A stretch of DNA of 64,000 nucleotides, taken from assembly GCA_934394985.1 (NCBI GenBank), contig CAKRRF010000004.1, forward strand, positions 1 to 64,000. The letters run 5' to 3'. Position numbers and translations under genes: made by a program. Positions 43,261 through 52,344 of the stretch are shown in pieces. How positions within the stretch are numbered: the first letter of the stretch is position 1; each line of letters begins with the position of its first letter. The notes beneath the pieces are model-generated. The model worked only from the letters and a program-made list of their open reading frames with translations, did not search any database and had not been told where the DNA came from. The stretch comes from an uncultured Marvinbryantia sp. GTDB lineage: Bacteria; Bacillota; Clostridia; Lachnospirales; Lachnospiraceae.

Positions 43261-44766
43261 ATGGAGTTATTACAGGAGATCGAGTCCTACTGGACTACCC
43301 GGACGGACGGCTATTCTGAGGTAAACCAGAAGGAACTGGCAGGAATGCAGAAAGCAGCATGGCTGAAGGTGTTGACAGAACATTTTCCCCAAAAAGAGAA
43401 GAAAGATTTACGGATTCTGGATATTGGTACCGGACCTGGATTTTTCCCGACAATTCTGTCAGAGGCCGGATATGAGATTGATGCGGCGGACTATACCCCT
43501 GGTATGTTGGAAAAGGCAAAAGAAAATGTAGGAAAATATGCGGATCATGTGCGGTTCTGGAGAGAAGATGCGCAGAATCTGGATTTTGAAAATGAGACCT
43601 TTGATGTGATCATTTCCAGAAATCTGACCTGGAATCTGGAAGAACCGGCAAGAGCCTATGCAGAATGGATGCGTGTGTTAAAGCCGGGTGGAAAGCTGCT
43701 GAATTTTGATGCCAACTGGTATGGGTATCTGTATGATGACAGTAAGCGAGAGGCTTATGAGGAAGATCGGAAAAATGTAGAGAGTGCAGCATTAGATGAT
43801 CACTATACCTGTACAGATATCGACCGTATGGAGCAGATCGCCCTTCAGATGCCGCTGTCAGCGATCCACAGACCGGTGTGGGATGCAAAAGTTCTTCGTA
43901 GTATTGGTTTTACTGAGATCGCTATTGACCAGGAGATCTGGAAAACGGTATGGAGTGAGGAAGAGAAGCTGAATTATGCATCGACACCGATGTTTATGAT
44001 TGAGGCAGTAAAGCCGGAAATAGAGACAAAGAAGAGAGTGACCAGTTACTGGAGCAAACGAAGCGATGACTTTATGAAGCATAAAAGGGCAGAACTGCAC
44101 AGTGTACAGGCGGAACGCTGGATGAATGAGATTCATAGATTTCTGCCAGCAGAGCGCCCGTTGAAGATTCTTGATATTGGATGCGGAGCAGGATTTTTCA
44201 GTATTCTGCTGGCCAAAGAGGGACATCAGGTAACGGGTGTGGATCTGACTCCGGATATGGTAGAACGGGCGAGATTTCTGGCGCTGGAAGAGGGAATTAG
44301 TGAGGATATTGCCGAAGGAAGCTGTCGTTTCATGGTGATGGATGCAGAAAATCCGGAATTTGCTGATGAGAGCTTTGATGTGGTGATTTCCCGTAATCTG
44401 ACATGGACATTGCCTCATGCTGACCGGGCTTATGAACAGTGGATTCGGGTGTTGAAAAAGGGCGGATGTCTGATCAATGCGGATGCAGACTATGGTGCAG
44501 ATAATTTCGCAGATACCTCTGCACTGCCAAAAAGTCATGTACATCATATGGTAGGAAATGAACTGATGGAAGAGTGCGAGACGATCAAGCAGCTGATGTC
44601 GATCAGCGAATGCAGGAGACCGGCGTGGGATGTACAGGCGTTAAAGTATTTTGGAATGGAAGAAGTGCAGGCGGATACAGAGCTGAGTAGTCGTTTATAT
44701 AAGGAAAAAGACGAATTTTATAATCCAACGCCAATGTTTCTGGTGTATGGAAAGAAAAATGGGTAA
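43261..44766 (+). CDS. Tandem fused class I SAM methyltransferase
   Basis: The 501-residue protein is made of two homologous methyltransferase domains. The first (about 1-255) has motif I LDIGTGPGFFPTIL near residue 51 and VIISRNLTW. The second (about 256-501) has LDIGCGAGFFSILL near 303 and VVISRNLTW. Each half opens with an SYW-x-x-R sequence and ends with (T/N)PMF(M/L)(I/V), so it arose by duplication and fusion. Both SAM sites look intact. Single-domain relatives are common as free-standing enzymes in anaerobes, with unknown acceptors. The ATG has AAAGAGG upstream. The TrpF-like gene starts 8 nt after it. Confidence 0.85.
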   Translation: MELLQEIESYWTTRTDGYSEVNQKELAGMQKAAWLKVLTEHFPQKEKKDLRILDIGTGPGFFPTILSEAGYEIDAADYTPGMLEKAKENVGKYADHVRFWREDAQNLDFENETFDVIISRNLTWNLEEPARAYAEWMRVLKPGGKLLNFDANWYGYLYDDSKREAYEEDRKNVESAALDDHYTCTDIDRMEQIALQMPLSAIHRPVWDAKVLRSIGFTEIAIDQEIWKTVWSEEEKLNYASTPMFMIEAVKPEIETKKRVTSYWSKRSDDFMKHKRAELHSVQAERWMNEIHRFLPAERPLKILDIGCGAGFFSILLAKEGHQVTGVDLTPDMVERARFLALEEGISEDIAEGSCRFMVMDAENPEFADESFDVVISRNLTWTLPHADRAYEQWIRVLKKGGCLINADADYGADNFADTSALPKSHVHHMVGNELMEECETIKQLMSISECRRPAWDVQALKYFGMEEVQADTELSSRLYKEKDEFYNPTPMFLVYGKKNG

Positions 44767-44774
44767 GATAAGAT

Positions 44775-45392
44775 ATGAAGATTAAAATTTGCGGGCTGAC
44801 AGATCCGAAAGAAGCAGAATATGTGAATCAAAATCATGTGGATTTTATAGGAATGGTTCTGTTTTTCCCGAAAAGTAAGCGCAATATTACACTGGAGCAG
44901 GCAACAGGTATTATGAAGTGTCTGGATCCGAAGATCCAGAAGGTAGCTGTTGTGGTTTCCCCTTCTCTGGAACAGGTACAGCAGATTGAAAAGACCGGAT
45001 TTGATTATATTCAGATCCATGGGGAGATACCATCCGGATATGCAGAATATTGTCATCTGCCGATTTTGAAAGCATTTAATATCCGGGATATGAAAGATTT
45101 CCCATGTTATTCGTCAGATCCGGTCATAGCAGGCTATGTCTTTGATGCGATGGAGCCGGGCAGTGGTCAGGTATTTGACTGGAGCCTGGTAAAAAATGTG
45201 CCACGGGATGAGAAACTTTTCTTTCTGGCTGGAGGACTGAATCCGGATAATGTGGCAGAGGCCATCCGTTCGGTCCATCCGGATGGGGTAGATGTATCAT
45301 CAGGAGTGGAATATGGCAGAGAACGAACTGGAAAAGATCCGGAAAAGGTCAGGAAGTTTGTTGAAGCCGCCCGGGAAAGCCAGAGGAGATAA
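44775..45392 (+). CDS. trpF: Phosphoribosylanthranilate isomerase-like protein
   Basis: The 205-residue TIM barrel has KICGLTDPKEAE at the start (catalytic-type Cys), GMVLFFPKSKRNI (SxR phosphate site), IQIHGEIP, FLAGGLNPDNV and DVSSGVEYG near the end. This is the TrpF pattern, converting phosphoribosylanthranilate to CdRP in tryptophan synthesis. No other trp gene is in the window, so a solitary copy or a paralogue with a different Amadori-type substrate is possible. It starts 8 nt after the tandem methyltransferase and ends near a terminator. Confidence 0.85.
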   Translation: MKIKICGLTDPKEAEYVNQNHVDFIGMVLFFPKSKRNITLEQATGIMKCLDPKIQKVAVVVSPSLEQVQQIEKTGFDYIQIHGEIPSGYAEYCHLPILKAFNIRDMKDFPCYSSDPVIAGYVFDAMEPGSGQVFDWSLVKNVPRDEKLFFLAGGLNPDNVAEAIRSVHPDGVDVSSGVEYGRERTGKDPEKVRKFVEAARESQRR

Positions 45393-45424
45393 GATGATGG
45401 AACATATGGAAATGGGTGAAAAAA

Positions 45425-45470
45425 TGGTCACAAAGCCAATTATGCGGCTTGTGACTATTTTTTTATGTAG
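45425..45470 (+). terminator. Intrinsic terminator after the trpF-like gene
   Basis: GTCACAAAGCC and GGCTTGTGAC arms are followed by TATTTTTTT. Confidence 0.88.
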
Positions 45471-45540
45471 TGAAGTCTTTTTCGTTTACATTTTAAAACA
45501 CAGGTCCTATAATAAACCTGTTGAAAAGGAGACTGATATT

Positions 45541-46311
45541 ATGATAAATAAATGGCAGATTACGATTCCGGAGTTGTCTGGTGAAGAGAAGCGCAACGTG
45601 TATCTTTATCTTCCGGAGTCTTATTCATACGAACCGGAGAAGCGCTATCCGGTATTATATATGTTTGACGGACACAATGTGTTCTTTGATTCGGATGCGA
45701 CCTATGGAAAATGCTGGGGTATGAAGGAGTATATGGATCGTACCGGACGACAGATGCTTATTGTTGCGGTAGAATGCAGTCATGATCCGGATCATGGGCG
45801 TCTCAGAGAGTATGCACCGTTTTCATTTACTGCTCCGAATATCGGAAAAATCCAGGCTCATGGCAAAGAAACTATGGAATGGATGATTCATACCCTAAAA
45901 GCTCAGATCGACCGAGAATATCGTACATTGCCTGAGCGGGAGCATACGTTTATTGCAGGAAGTTCCATGGGTGGGCTGATGAGTCTCTATGCAGTGCTTG
46001 CTTATAATGATGTTTTTTCGAAGGCTGCAGCACTGTCCCCATCCATCTGGACGAATATGACTCAGATCAATAAGCTGATCCGGGAAGCAGACCTGGCACC
46101 AAATACAACAGTCTATATGGATTATGGCGCCAATGAGATCAATTTCCATGCAGTGATGAGAAAGCAGTTCCGTAAAGTGAATGATTTGTTACTTTCCAGA
46201 GATGTGCTTCTTACCAGCCGCATTGTGCCAGATGGAGATCATTGCGAGGCGTGCTGGGAAAAACAGATTCCGTATTTTATGGATGCACTGTTCTATCCGG
46301 AAACCAGATAA
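45541..46311 (+). CDS. Esterase, alpha/beta-hydrolase fold (esterase D type)
   Basis: The 256-residue protein has the putative-esterase fold: RYPVLYMFDGHNVFFD near residue 40, the nucleophile elbow GSSMGGLMS near 140 and a C-terminal GDHCEACWEK with the likely catalytic His. Substrates may be acyl or feruloyl esters or siderophore-type esters. The frame is open back to 45292 inside trpF, but the start at 45541 has AAAGGAGA upstream and comes after the terminator. A second esterase and an ATP-grasp gene follow. Confidence 0.85.
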   Translation: MINKWQITIPELSGEEKRNVYLYLPESYSYEPEKRYPVLYMFDGHNVFFDSDATYGKCWGMKEYMDRTGRQMLIVAVECSHDPDHGRLREYAPFSFTAPNIGKIQAHGKETMEWMIHTLKAQIDREYRTLPEREHTFIAGSSMGGLMSLYAVLAYNDVFSKAAALSPSIWTNMTQINKLIREADLAPNTTVYMDYGANEINFHAVMRKQFRKVNDLLLSRDVLLTSRIVPDGDHCEACWEKQIPYFMDALFYPETR

Positions 46312-46388
46312 CAAACTGAGCAGGTAGTGGTTATCAGATGGATCTGGGAGTTGTCTGAATTTTAAGCAGAAAGAAGATAATACGAAGT

Positions 46389-47144
46389 ATGAATACACAA
46401 TATTTTAAAGAATACAGTCCGGCGCTGAATCGGGAAATGGAATGGAAAGTCTATGGCCACGGTGGCCGTCCGGTCTTATACATTCCATGCCAGGATGGCC
46501 GGTTTTTCGATTTTGAAGATTTTCACATGACGGATGTGTGGGCACCATGGATAGAATCTGGCCAGGTGTGTGTCTTTGCTATTGATACCATTGACAAAGA
46601 GACCTGGTCTGACACCTGGGGCAATGCACAGTACCGCAGTCAGTTATATGAAAACTGGATCCGTTATATCACAGATGAAATGGTGCCGTTTATACGCAAT
46701 ATGGTCAATGAGATGAATGGCTGGACCGGTTATCCGGATATTATTGCCTTCGGATGCAGTCTGGGCGCTGCTCATGCAGCGAATCTGTATTTCCGCAGAC
46801 CGGATCTGTTTGACGGATTACTGGCATTAAGTGGCGTATATACTGCCGAATTCGGATTTGGCACTTTTATGAATGATCTGGTATATCAGAATTCACCAAT
46901 CCATTATTTGTCCAATATGCCGTATGACCATCCGTATATTCAGCTTTACAATCAGAAAAAAGCGATCATCTGTACAGGACAGGGACCATGGGAACAGCCG
47001 GAGTATACCAGACAGCTGGATCGTATTTTGCATGCAAAGGGCATCCATGCATGGGTAGATTACTGGGGATATGACAGTTCTCATGATTGGCCGTGGTGGT
47101 ACAAGCAGGTGAGCTACTTTGTGCCATATTTGCTGCAAAAGTGA
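46389..47144 (+). CDS. Esterase-like alpha/beta-hydrolase
   Basis: The 251-residue protein belongs to the same broad esterase superfamily as its neighbour but is not a close copy. It has VLYIPCQDGRFFDFEDF, a nucleophile elbow FGCSLGAAHA near residue 120 (Cys next to Ser) and GYDSSHDWPWW at the C-terminus with the likely His. It may be a serine hydrolase of unknown substrate. The start lies behind an AAGAAAGAAG stretch, so the ribosome binding site is weak. About 100 nt separate it from the ATP-grasp gene. Confidence 0.8.
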   Translation: MNTQYFKEYSPALNREMEWKVYGHGGRPVLYIPCQDGRFFDFEDFHMTDVWAPWIESGQVCVFAIDTIDKETWSDTWGNAQYRSQLYENWIRYITDEMVPFIRNMVNEMNGWTGYPDIIAFGCSLGAAHAANLYFRRPDLFDGLLALSGVYTAEFGFGTFMNDLVYQNSPIHYLSNMPYDHPYIQLYNQKKAIICTGQGPWEQPEYTRQLDRILHAKGIHAWVDYWGYDSSHDWPWWYKQVSYFVPYLLQK

Positions 47145-47248
47145 ATGAATATTATAAAATAGGAATACATAACAGAATTCCTGATCTGCCTACCGTATGA
47201 ATGGATATCAGACAAGAATTCGTGATACTTAAAAGGGGTATAATATAC

Positions 47249-48442
47249 ATGAAAAACTTTATCTTTATTTCACCGAATTTTCCGACAAACTACTGGATGT
47301 TTTGCCGGGAACTGAAGAAAAACGGACTGAATGTTCTGGGAATCGGTGATCAGCCATATGATGAACTGGATGAACATGTAAAGGAAAATCTGAACGAATA
47401 TTATAAAGTCAGTACGTTGGAAAATTATGAAGAAGTCTATCGCGCGGTCGCATTTTTAATTTTCAAACACGGAAGAATCGACTGGCTGGAATCGAACAAT
47501 GAATACTGGTTGGAACGGGATGCCAGACTGCGCACGGAATTTCACATTACCAGCGGTTTCCAGGAATCAGATATTCCGCGGATCAAGTTTAAATCAAAAA
47601 TGAAGGAATATTATAAAAAAGCCGGGATTCCAACTGCCAGGTTCCATATGGTGGATACGCTGGAAAGTTGCCTGGATTTTGCAAAAGAAGTGGGATATCC
47701 GATAGTTGCCAAACCGGACAATGGGGTAGGCGCTTCCCATACGTTTAAGATCACCAGCGAGAAAGAAATGGTGGAATTTTTCAATCAGAAATGGCCGGAT
47801 ACCATCTATATCATGGAAGAATATATCTGGGGAGAAGTGAATTCCTACGATGCGATTATTGATTCGAATGGAAAGCCAATGTTCGAAACCGGCAATATTT
47901 CGCCTGTTTCCATTATGGATATAGTAAATGAACAGAAAAGCTGTAAATTTTATATTCTGAAAAAACTTCCGGCTGATACGAGAAGGGCAGGAAGGGCGAC
48001 GGTCAGGGCATTTGGCGTAAAGAGCCGTTTTGTACATTTCGAATTTTTCCGTCTGCAAAAAGATCAGGAAGGTCTGGGTAAAGCCGGAGATCTGGTGGCA
48101 TTGGAGGTTAATATGCGTCCAAGCGGTGGATTCACGCCGGACATGATTAATTTTGCACATAGTACAGATGTATACAAAATCTGGGCGGATATGATTGCCT
48201 TTGATGAAACGACCATGCCGGCAGGACCGGACGCTTTCTGTGCTTTTGTGGGACGGCGGGATGGAAAAGACTATGTCCTGAATGATGCATCCTTAAGCGG
48301 AAAATATGCAAAACAGATCTGTATGGCAGGTCGAATGCCGGATGCACTTTCCGATGCAATGGGAAATCAGATGTACATCGCGATATTCTCCACAGAGAAG
48401 CAGATGGCAGCCTTCTATAAGGATGCGTTGACCTGCAAATAG
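47249..48442 (+). CDS. ATP-grasp enzyme
   Basis: The 397-residue protein has an N-terminal pre-ATP-grasp region (MKNFIFISPNFP), and an ATP-grasp core with GYPIVAKPDNGVGASHTFKI near residue 150 (Lys and Gly-rich loop), YIMEEYIWGEVNSYD (Glu ligands) and LEVNMRPSGGF (Mg-binding Glu and Asn). It ligates a carboxylate to an amine or thiol through an acyl phosphate. The partner substrate is unknown; the flanking esterases suggest a small biosynthetic or salvage cluster. The start at 47249 has AAAGGGG upstream. Confidence 0.87.
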   Translation: MKNFIFISPNFPTNYWMFCRELKKNGLNVLGIGDQPYDELDEHVKENLNEYYKVSTLENYEEVYRAVAFLIFKHGRIDWLESNNEYWLERDARLRTEFHITSGFQESDIPRIKFKSKMKEYYKKAGIPTARFHMVDTLESCLDFAKEVGYPIVAKPDNGVGASHTFKITSEKEMVEFFNQKWPDTIYIMEEYIWGEVNSYDAIIDSNGKPMFETGNISPVSIMDIVNEQKSCKFYILKKLPADTRRAGRATVRAFGVKSRFVHFEFFRLQKDQEGLGKAGDLVALEVNMRPSGGFTPDMINFAHSTDVYKIWADMIAFDETTMPAGPDAFCAFVGRRDGKDYVLNDASLSGKYAKQICMAGRMPDALSDAMGNQMYIAIFSTEKQMAAFYKDALTCK

Positions 48443-48493
48443 AATATGATATAATGGTTAGCGAAGGCTAACGAGAAAGAGAGGTTATTCTAT

Positions 48494-49093
48494 ATGCAAA
48501 CAGAACAACTGGAACGCCATATCATTGATACCGTCAAGGAATGGCAGATGAAGATTGGCTATAAAGAAGAAACTATGCGGCTGTATTATCCGGATGTATC
48601 CCTGATCGGAATGTTGGAGCTGCCAGAAGGAACGACAGAAAAGGAACTGAAAAAGAATCTGGCTGTTTTTGCAGAGATTGTCAGTGAACGCCTTGGTCAG
48701 ATCGAGATCTCCAATGTGGGAGACCGCTATTGTCTGAATGTTCCGGCAGAAGGCTGCAGATACATTTCAGAAAAAGTACCGGATTCTGAGCTGTTAAAGA
48801 ATCTTCTGACAGTCCTGAGCAATCGGGATAATGATATGAATCAGGTGCGTAAGATTTTTGCAGACTACGCTACAGAACATCGGGGAACCTGCGTGGAAGA
48901 AGATCATGAAAGTGAAGGACTTGGACTGGTATTCTACTATACATCTGAAGAGACAGATCCTTATGTATACTGCATGGAGCAGGATGATTTTGGAATCACC
49001 TATCATCGTTTCTCACGACCAGACTATAATAAGCTGGTCAGCGAAGACCATGAAATAAAGCATAATGCACAGGAATGTATTATGTGCAAATAA
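48494..49093 (+). CDS. Conserved hypothetical protein (DUF3877-like)
   Basis: The 199-residue soluble protein has mixed alpha/beta composition, starts MQTEQLERHIIDTVKEWQM and ends with a CIMCK tail. It resembles the DUF3877 family seen in Lachnospiraceae, an assignment made from memory of the family. No catalytic motif was recognised. It has a good GAGAGG site and lies 52 nt after the ATP-grasp gene, so the two may be co-transcribed. Its 3' end lies close to the convergent histidine kinase gene. Confidence 0.6.
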   Translation: MQTEQLERHIIDTVKEWQMKIGYKEETMRLYYPDVSLIGMLELPEGTTEKELKKNLAVFAEIVSERLGQIEISNVGDRYCLNVPAEGCRYISEKVPDSELLKNLLTVLSNRDNDMNQVRKIFADYATEHRGTCVEEDHESEGLGLVFYYTSEETDPYVYCMEQDDFGITYHRFSRPDYNKLVSEDHEIKHNAQECIMCK

Positions 49094-49123
49094 TCGCGAA
49101 AAAGATTGTTCCAGATATTTAAT

Positions 49124-50407
49124 TTAAAAAATAACTTTCAATACAACCTTCGTGGCACCTGCGGCTTTGGCCGTGATGGTGCCATGATGCATTTCTACGA
49201 TATTTTTGGCAATGGACAGTCCCAAACCATAACTGCCATCGGATTTCCGGGATTTGTCAGCCCGGTAGAAGCGGTCAAAGATGGCAGAAAAGTCGCAGTT
49301 CTCTGCATCTGGAAAGTCATTGGTAATGTCCAGACGAATTTTATTGTTCATAGTATGCAGGGCTACATGGACCGTACCCTGTTCGGCACAATATTTGGCA
49401 GCATTGTCAATCAGAATCGAGATCAACTCCCGGATGGAAGATTCATTTCCCTTTAATATGATGTCATCCGTGATATTGTAAGTGAGTTTTTTCTCCTGTC
49501 TGGTTAATACCTGTTCAAATGGCAGCATCACATCATAAATGGCATCACTGAGATTGAAAGGCTCAAAATCCAGTTTCTGCAGTTCGTCCATTTTGGCCAG
49601 AGTAATCAGTTCTCGTACCAGTTTATTCATACGATGTACCTGACGATCAATGCCATCAAACCATTCACTGTCCCCGTAAGTCATCCGGGCTAGTTCACTG
49701 TTGGCTGAAATAACGGTCAGTGGAGTCTTCAGCTCATGCCCGGCATCGGTGATAAACTGGTGCTGCTTCTGATAGCTTTCGATCAGCGGTTGAATAGCAT
49801 GCCGGGAAGCCATGATAATCAGCAGTAAAATAATCAGGAAAGTAGCCAGTCCGATGATCAGAGAAATCACCAGCAGAGACGCAATGGAATAAAGGGTTGG
49901 TGATGCATTGATAAACGCAATGCAGATCTGTTCGTTTCCATCTGTGTCTTTCTTGGTGATGACACGGTATTTTATAAACTGATACCATCCATGATTTTTC
50001 TCACTCTGTCGAATGACAGAAATATAGTTTTCCAGGTCATCATCGGAAAAGTAATCTTTGATATTCTGACGCACGGTCTGGATAGTATAATCACGGTCCA
50101 GAATCACAACGCAGCAGGCAGAGGAACTCTGCATATTTTTATGTAGCAGTGGAAAGATATCAAAAGGGGAAGTAGCACGTTTTTTCTCCGGGTACTCTGT
50201 GTCAGGAGCGTTTCCCCGTTTGGGATTATTTCTGGTATCATCCTGTTTGCCGGTATGACGAATCAGCATATCTTCCAGTTTGTTATCCAGCAGTTGATTA
50301 CACTGATAGAGAAATACACCATTAATGGAGACAATGACGATGAGAAGTACAGAAAACAGTGCCAGAGCGGCAATTTTGATAAAATTTATCTGTAATTTTT
50401 TCAGCAT
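49124..50407 (-). CDS. Sensor histidine kinase
   Basis: The 427-residue membrane kinase has two membrane spans (about 10-32 and about 165-192) flanking an extracytoplasmic sensor loop of about 130 residues. It then has a dimerisation/phospho-acceptor domain with AGHELKTPLTVISAN (His) and an ATPase domain with IDNAAKYC (N-box) and GSYGLGLSIAKNIV (G-box). It partners with the response regulator 6 nt upstream. The signal is not evident. A GGAGG site 11 nt before the ATG overlaps the end of the regulator gene. Confidence 0.93.
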   Translation of the reverse strand: MLKKLQINFIKIAALALFSVLLIVIVSINGVFLYQCNQLLDNKLEDMLIRHTGKQDDTRNNPKRGNAPDTEYPEKKRATSPFDIFPLLHKNMQSSSACCVVILDRDYTIQTVRQNIKDYFSDDDLENYISVIRQSEKNHGWYQFIKYRVITKKDTDGNEQICIAFINASPTLYSIASLLVISLIIGLATFLIILLLIIMASRHAIQPLIESYQKQHQFITDAGHELKTPLTVISANSELARMTYGDSEWFDGIDRQVHRMNKLVRELITLAKMDELQKLDFEPFNLSDAIYDVMLPFEQVLTRQEKKLTYNITDDIILKGNESSIRELISILIDNAAKYCAEQGTVHVALHTMNNKIRLDITNDFPDAENCDFSAIFDRFYRADKSRKSDGSYGLGLSIAKNIVEMHHGTITAKAAGATKVVLKVIF

Positions 50408-50413
50408 ATGTCA

Positions 50414-51082
50414 TTAAACCTCCAGACAGTAGCCAACACCACGTACAGCACGAATGGAAACGGAAGTATTCAGCTGTTGCAGTTTTTTTCGCAGATTGGA
50501 GATGTAGACCCAGATATTATTGACAGATACTTCACTGTCCCAGCCCCAGACCTGTTCCATGAAAGTATCGGAAGTGACGATAGCGGTTGGGGTACGCATG
50601 AGCATTTCCATGATCTGGTATTCCCGGCTGGAAAGAGGCAGCTTCTGATTTCTACAGATCAGCTCAAAAGAAGCACTGTTCAGAGACAGGTCTCCATAAG
50701 AAAGAATTTCAGACTGATAAGGTTCCCGTCTTCTCAGCATAGCACGGACACGGGCCAGTAATTCACTGACAGAAAAAGGCTTTGGCAGATAGTCATCGGC
50801 GCCGGAATCCAGCCCTTTAACCCGGTCTTCGACCTCAGATTTTGCAGTCAAAAGCAAAACCGGAACATTATTTTGTTCTGCTCGCAGTTTTCTAAGAACC
50901 TCCAGACCATCGATACCGGGCATCATGATATCCAGGATGATGCCGTCATATTGACCACGGGATGCAAACGTATAGGCATCGATGCCATTGTCCGTTTCAT
51001 CAATAGAATAATTATTTTTTTGCAGTAAAGCGACCAGAGCTTTACGAATATCATTTTCATCTTCGGCAATAAGCAATCGCAT
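50414..51082 (-). CDS. OmpR-type response regulator
   Basis: The 222-residue protein has a receiver domain (MRLLIAEDENDIRKAL acidic pocket, IILDIMMPGIDG phospho-acceptor Asp, LLTAKSE Thr, and a Lys in YLPKPFS) and a C-terminal winged helix (about 125-220; SSREYQIMEMLMR, VNNIWVYISNLRKKL). It is the cognate regulator of the kinase that follows. The start at 51082 is taken for its AAAGGAG; six upstream codons are in frame. It is divergent from the C39 peptidase gene 178 nt away, which could be a target. Confidence 0.93.
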   Translation of the reverse strand: MRLLIAEDENDIRKALVALLQKNNYSIDETDNGIDAYTFASRGQYDGIILDIMMPGIDGLEVLRKLRAEQNNVPVLLLTAKSEVEDRVKGLDSGADDYLPKPFSVSELLARVRAMLRRREPYQSEILSYGDLSLNSASFELICRNQKLPLSSREYQIMEMLMRTPTAIVTSDTFMEQVWGWDSEVSVNNIWVYISNLRKKLQQLNTSVSIRAVRGVGYCLEV

Positions 51083-51260
51083 AAGGATCTCCTTTTTCAA
51101 AATTAATTTTATCGGCTACAGTATAACATGGAATAAAAGTGGGAATAAAGCAAAAAGGGAACTTTCACAAAATCTTCAGATTTGATTAAGGCTGGTTTTA
51201 GGGTGGCATGATAGCATAACAGGGTATCAGTATGGATGAAAATTGTATGAGGAGCCGGGA

Positions 51261-52175
51261 ATGAAGAAAATAACAGGGATCATGCTGGCAGCAATGATGT
51301 TTGTCGGTGGATTTGGATCGGGAAATATATATCGTTCTGTCTGTCAGGCTGAGGTGTCAGACAGAATGGGAGCAGTTGGAGATGCAGAAGCAGATGTGGA
51401 AGCTTTTGAAGATACAGCTATATCAGAAAGTGAAGTTATTCTGGAACAAGAGACAGAACAGAAAACAGAAAAACAGTCTGAAACAGCAGCGGTCGGACTG
51501 GAGAGCAGTCTGCTGACAGAAAATACGGCAACAAGTCGGAAAGGCACTCAGCTGACAGAGTTTGAAATCATAGAACAATATCCGGAGCTGCCAACCGGAT
51601 GTGAAATTACCGCGATGACTATGGTATTGAATTATTATGGATATGATGTGGATAAAGTGACCATGGCGCTGGATTATATGCCAAAAGTGCCAGCAGAGTT
51701 TTACCGTGGAACGGATGGAAGACTGATGGGACCGGATCTGGAAAATTATTTTGTGGGAGATCCGACGCAGGACAGTGGGTATATCTGCGGAACTGGAGCG
51801 ATTGTGACGGCAGCAAATACTTATCTGACAGATGTGGGAAGTGATCTGACAGCAGTGGCACTGAAAAATGCACAGCCGGAAGAACTTTATGCACTGATTG
51901 ATCAGGGAATACCGGTAGTCATCTGGTGTACGATCAATATGGAAGATCGTGCAGAGACAGACGGATGGTACAGAGAAGACGGCACATTTATGGAATGGAG
52001 TACCAATGACCATGGTGCTGTACTGATTGGTTATGATGAAGATACGGTTACAGTAGCTGATCCGATTTATAATCGCATTACTGTCAGCAGAGAACAGTTT
52101 GAAAAAATACTGGCAGAACGTGGTGGTCAATGCGTCATATTAAAAGATGATGGGGGCAAAAGCCTTTCATTTTGA
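51261..52175 (+). CDS. Secreted C39-family cysteine peptidase-like protein
   Basis: The 304-residue protein has a signal peptide (about 1-32, core IMLAAMMFVGGFG), an acidic Glu/Thr-rich linker (about 40-100) and a peptidase_C39_2-type domain (about 105-300). The likely catalytic Cys is in ELPTGCEITAMTMVL near 114, and the His is in NDHGAVLIGYDED near 254, with Asp in VTVADP. Such extracellular enzymes cleave peptides or cell-wall links. The start at 51261 has AGGAG just upstream. It is transcribed away from the two-component system. Confidence 0.85.
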   Translation: MKKITGIMLAAMMFVGGFGSGNIYRSVCQAEVSDRMGAVGDAEADVEAFEDTAISESEVILEQETEQKTEKQSETAAVGLESSLLTENTATSRKGTQLTEFEIIEQYPELPTGCEITAMTMVLNYYGYDVDKVTMALDYMPKVPAEFYRGTDGRLMGPDLENYFVGDPTQDSGYICGTGAIVTAANTYLTDVGSDLTAVALKNAQPEELYALIDQGIPVVIWCTINMEDRAETDGWYREDGTFMEWSTNDHGAVLIGYDEDTVTVADPIYNRITVSREQFEKILAERGGQCVILKDDGGKSLSF

Positions 52176-52207
52176 TAGCCGCAGATGATTCTGTGCATTG
52201 CAGATAT

Positions 52208-52262
52208 CAGACAAAACCGGAAGAATGTTTAAAAATCAGACATCCTTCCGGTTTTGTGTATT
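52208..52262 (+). terminator. Intrinsic terminator after the C39 gene
   Basis: CAAAACCGGAAG and CTTCCGGTTTTG arms with ATGT/ACAT inside. Confidence 0.85.
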
Positions 52263-52344
52263 GAGAAAAAAACAAATGATAAGTAAGATATAGCTACAAA
52301 TTGGAAATAATAAGATTCGAAAAACAGGAAAGGTGGTTATCATT

